From Cyanobacteria bacterium RYN_339 (GTDB lineage Bacteria; Cyanobacteriota; Sericytochromatia; S15B-MN24; JAQBPE01), in NCBI GenBank assembly GCA_028287685.1, contig JAQBPE010000264.1, positions 1-49,023 of the forward strand: a DNA stretch of 49,023 bases, given 5' to 3'. The position numbers were made by a program, and so were the translations under genes. Below the pieces are notes generated by a model, which ran no database searches, was not told where the DNA came from, and worked only from the letters and a program-made list of their open reading frames with translations. Shown here piece by piece: positions 47,289 to 49,023 of this stretch. Each line of letters opens with the position of its first letter. The first letter of the stretch is position 1.

Positions 47289-48812
47289 CTATGCGTCGAC
47301 CCCGGCGACCGCGGGCGCGCCGCCCAACACTGCTGCCAGCTCTTCCTTCAGCGGCCCGATGTCCAGGCCCTCGTAGCCGAATTCCTTGACGAGCAGCTCG
47401 GCCGGCAGGCTCTGACCCAGGGCCCAGACCTTCTTGAGGTAGGCGCCGGCGGCCTGGGAGTTGAACCACTCCGTACCGAACTCCTTGCGGAGGTACTTCC
47501 GCAGCTGCGCCCACATGATCCAGGCGCGCAGGTAGTTCGCGCAGTAGAAGCCAGGGTCCACATCGGACAGGTAGAGCTCCGCGCTGTGCTTGACGATCAG
47601 GTTCTTCTCCATGACCTCGGAGTAGAGGTGCTCCTTGCCTTCGAGGTCGCCCTCGTCGTGGAGGCGCAGCTCGTACTCCAGCTTGGAGGAGTAGCGGCGG
47701 AACAGGTAGAAGAGCACGGTGTAGGCGTACTTCTGGTACTCCTTGATCACGTCCTCGGGCATGTGCAGGTGCTGCTTGAGCCAGCCCTCGTCGAGCGTGA
47801 GCAGTTCCATCGTGAAGGCGAAGCACTCCGTGACGGAGTAGTCGCCCAGCCAACGGAACTCGTAAGGGAGGTTGGTGCTGGTGTTGCCGAAGTGCTCGGC
47901 GTGGCCGCTCTCGTGCAGGATCGCGGCGTAGTCGTCGCGGCCGCCGCGCGGCTGGACCACCAGGTAGACCTCCTGCGGGACCTGGGCGGCCACCACGAAG
48001 GCACGCGGGCTCTTGGTGGGTCGCTTCTCGAGGTCCAGGATGATGTTGCTCTGCGAGCGCAGGTCGATGCCCAGGTTGGCCATGGTGTTGACCAAGGTGG
48101 TCTTCAGGCGCTCTTCCGGGAAGTAAGGGTCGAACTTCACGGCGCGCATGATGAAGGTGATGTCGTGGCGGTAGCACTCCGTGGCGGCCACGCCCAGCTC
48201 TTCCTGGGTCCATTCGTTCAGGCGGCGCACGTAGAGGTCGTGCGTGTCCTTCATGAACTGCTGCATGAGGCCGCTGAAGCCGCGGAAGTCGACCTGCTTG
48301 AGCTCGTGGTAGAACGCCGTGTAGCCCGGATAGCCCAGGTCTTCCTTGATCAGGCGGCGGACGCACTCCAGAGAGGCGCGGCGCTGGACGTTGACGTCGC
48401 GGATCACGTGGCGGCGGGCGGCTTCGATTTCGAGGCGCTTGAGGCGGTCCGTCTCGTTGGACATGAGCGCGGCGGACTGGCGGAAGGCCACGTCCTTGCC
48501 GTCGACGTGGACGGTGCGCTGGCTCTCGGCGGTGGCGACGGCGTCATCCACTTCGGAGACGGCGGTCTGGATGTAGCCTTCCAGGCAGTCGCCCAGCAGG
48601 TAGGCCAGCTGGCGCTTCTCCGTGGGGTCGTTGGTGGCGTGAAGCGCGTCCATCACCGTCTGGATGACGTCGCGGCTGTTCAGCGCGGCATACGAGTTGA
48701 GCACCGACGCGAGATCGAGGGTGTCTTTCAGACCAGCGCCATGCGGGTAGTACTCCCTGCCGATCGCTTGATTGCGCTCCTCGGCTAACTGGCGGATCTG
48801 TTCCAGCTGCAT
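47289..48812 (-). CDS. M3-family metallopeptidase
   Basis: A 507-residue helical oligopeptidase-like protein. The zinc motif is HESGH (in AAILHESGHAEHFGNT), with a candidate third-ligand Glu about 27 residues on (SVTECFAFTMELL), so the site is intact, unlike the M1 and M20 homologues in this window. Conserved helical stretches (YCANYLRAWIMWAQLRKYL, FYLFRRYSSKLEYELRLHDEGD) fit the M3/oligoendopeptidase F fold, though it is shorter than typical PepF (about 600). GGGAG precedes the ATG. There is no signal peptide, so it is cytosolic. Confidence 0.9.
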   Translation of the reverse strand: MQLEQIRQLAEERNQAIGREYYPHGAGLKDTLDLASVLNSYAALNSRDVIQTVMDALHATNDPTEKRQLAYLLGDCLEGYIQTAVSEVDDAVATAESQRTVHVDGKDVAFRQSAALMSNETDRLKRLEIEAARRHVIRDVNVQRRASLECVRRLIKEDLGYPGYTAFYHELKQVDFRGFSGLMQQFMKDTHDLYVRRLNEWTQEELGVAATECYRHDITFIMRAVKFDPYFPEERLKTTLVNTMANLGIDLRSQSNIILDLEKRPTKSPRAFVVAAQVPQEVYLVVQPRGGRDDYAAILHESGHAEHFGNTSTNLPYEFRWLGDYSVTECFAFTMELLTLDEGWLKQHLHMPEDVIKEYQKYAYTVLFYLFRRYSSKLEYELRLHDEGDLEGKEHLYSEVMEKNLIVKHSAELYLSDVDPGFYCANYLRAWIMWAQLRKYLRKEFGTEWFNSQAAGAYLKKVWALGQSLPAELLVKEFGYEGLDIGPLKEELAAVLGGAPAVAGVDA

Positions 48813-48837
48813 CCTAGAGATCTCCCTTTTTTCCCAC

Positions 48838-49023
48838 TCAAAACCGGATTAGATGATAGTTGTAGGGGTTGATTTCGACGTCGTCCGGGTCGAACCATTC
48901 GTCCAGGGGACGGAAGACCAAGATCCCGAGCTTGCCGTCCGTGTACTTGTAGTGGAGCTGTTTCCTCAGTCGGGTGATGCGTTCTGTAAACTCCAGGTCC
49001 GTGAACTCTGGGTCTTCGTCACC
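48838..49023 (-). CDS. C-terminal 61 residues of an unidentified protein
   Basis: The frame runs from the window edge to a TGA at 48838-48840 and has no start codon inside the window. The visible residues are charged (GDEDPEFTDLEFTERITRLRKQLHYKYTDG ... WFDPDDVEINPYNYHLIRF) and give no family. It is 25 bases upstream of the M3 gene on the same strand and may be its operon partner. Confidence 0.6.
   Translation of the reverse strand, partial: GDEDPEFTDLEFTERITRLRKQLHYKYTDGKLGILVFRPLDEWFDPDDVEINPYNYHLIRF

Overview
This is a GC-rich (roughly two-thirds G+C by eye), densely coding bacterial chromosome segment. I see no rRNA, tRNA, transposase, phage gene or CRISPR array. Many lipobox signals, a lytic transglycosylase, an RND/MMPL pump and LysM/M23 proteins point to a walled bacterium with a complex envelope. 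The octamer GCGATCGC (the HIP1 palindrome of cyanobacteria) occurs 18 times by eye against about 2 expected from base composition, and an ArsA with a C-terminal Hsp20-like domain and a giant Ser/Thr-kinase/ATPase/GAF protein are also present. A deep, probably non-photosynthetic relative of Cyanobacteria is therefore a reasonable but unproven guess.

Layout. 1-7032: a partial MMPL pump, a soluble lytic transglycosylase, a short-chain dehydrogenase, a small lipoprotein, an unrecognised 325-aa protein, and a TPR + M1-like pair in which the M1 zinc site is lost. 7185-13416: secreted and lipid-anchored proteins, including a 767-aa lipoprotein with an Asn-rich octapeptide repeat and a subtilase lipoprotein with FN3 domains. 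13420-18231: a tight five-gene minus-strand operon made of a spermidine-synthase-like/transmembrane fusion, a FemAB transferase, a small domain protein, a DUF350 membrane protein, and a membrane protein whose tail resembles the small domain protein. 18331-25026: housekeeping genes (aspartase, HD protein, transaldolase-like aldolase, LysM-M23 peptidase, HU, FolD) with clear promoters and terminators. 25083-26955: a LysM protein and a stand-alone B12-binding subunit.

26956-28143 is the most unusual stretch. It is AT-richer and holds an XRE-type regulator, with 16 copies of a CATG-centred hexamer lying upstream of the B12-binding gene and of the regulator itself. Most neighbouring copies are close to whole DNA helical turns apart. 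28144-32171 holds a YihY membrane protein, a DUF167 protein and two lipoproteins, one with a Gly-Asn octapeptide repeat.

32375-41505 reads as one signalling block on the minus strand: a 1611-aa kinase-ATPase-TPR-GAF-GGDEF protein, a HisC-like protein lacking the PLP lysine, an unknown protein, an M20/YgeY-like protein lacking nearly all metal ligands, and a cytosolic histidine kinase. 41566-49023 holds leucyl aminopeptidase, a metallo-beta-lactamase-fold hydrolase coupled to ArsA, a PRC-barrel protein, a Na+/H+ antiporter coupled to an M3 peptidase, and a truncated gene at the edge.

Three enzyme-like proteins (M1, M20, HisC) with eroded active sites in one window, two of them in the signalling block, and the polyamine/FemAB/DUF350 operon are the best candidates for undescribed biology.
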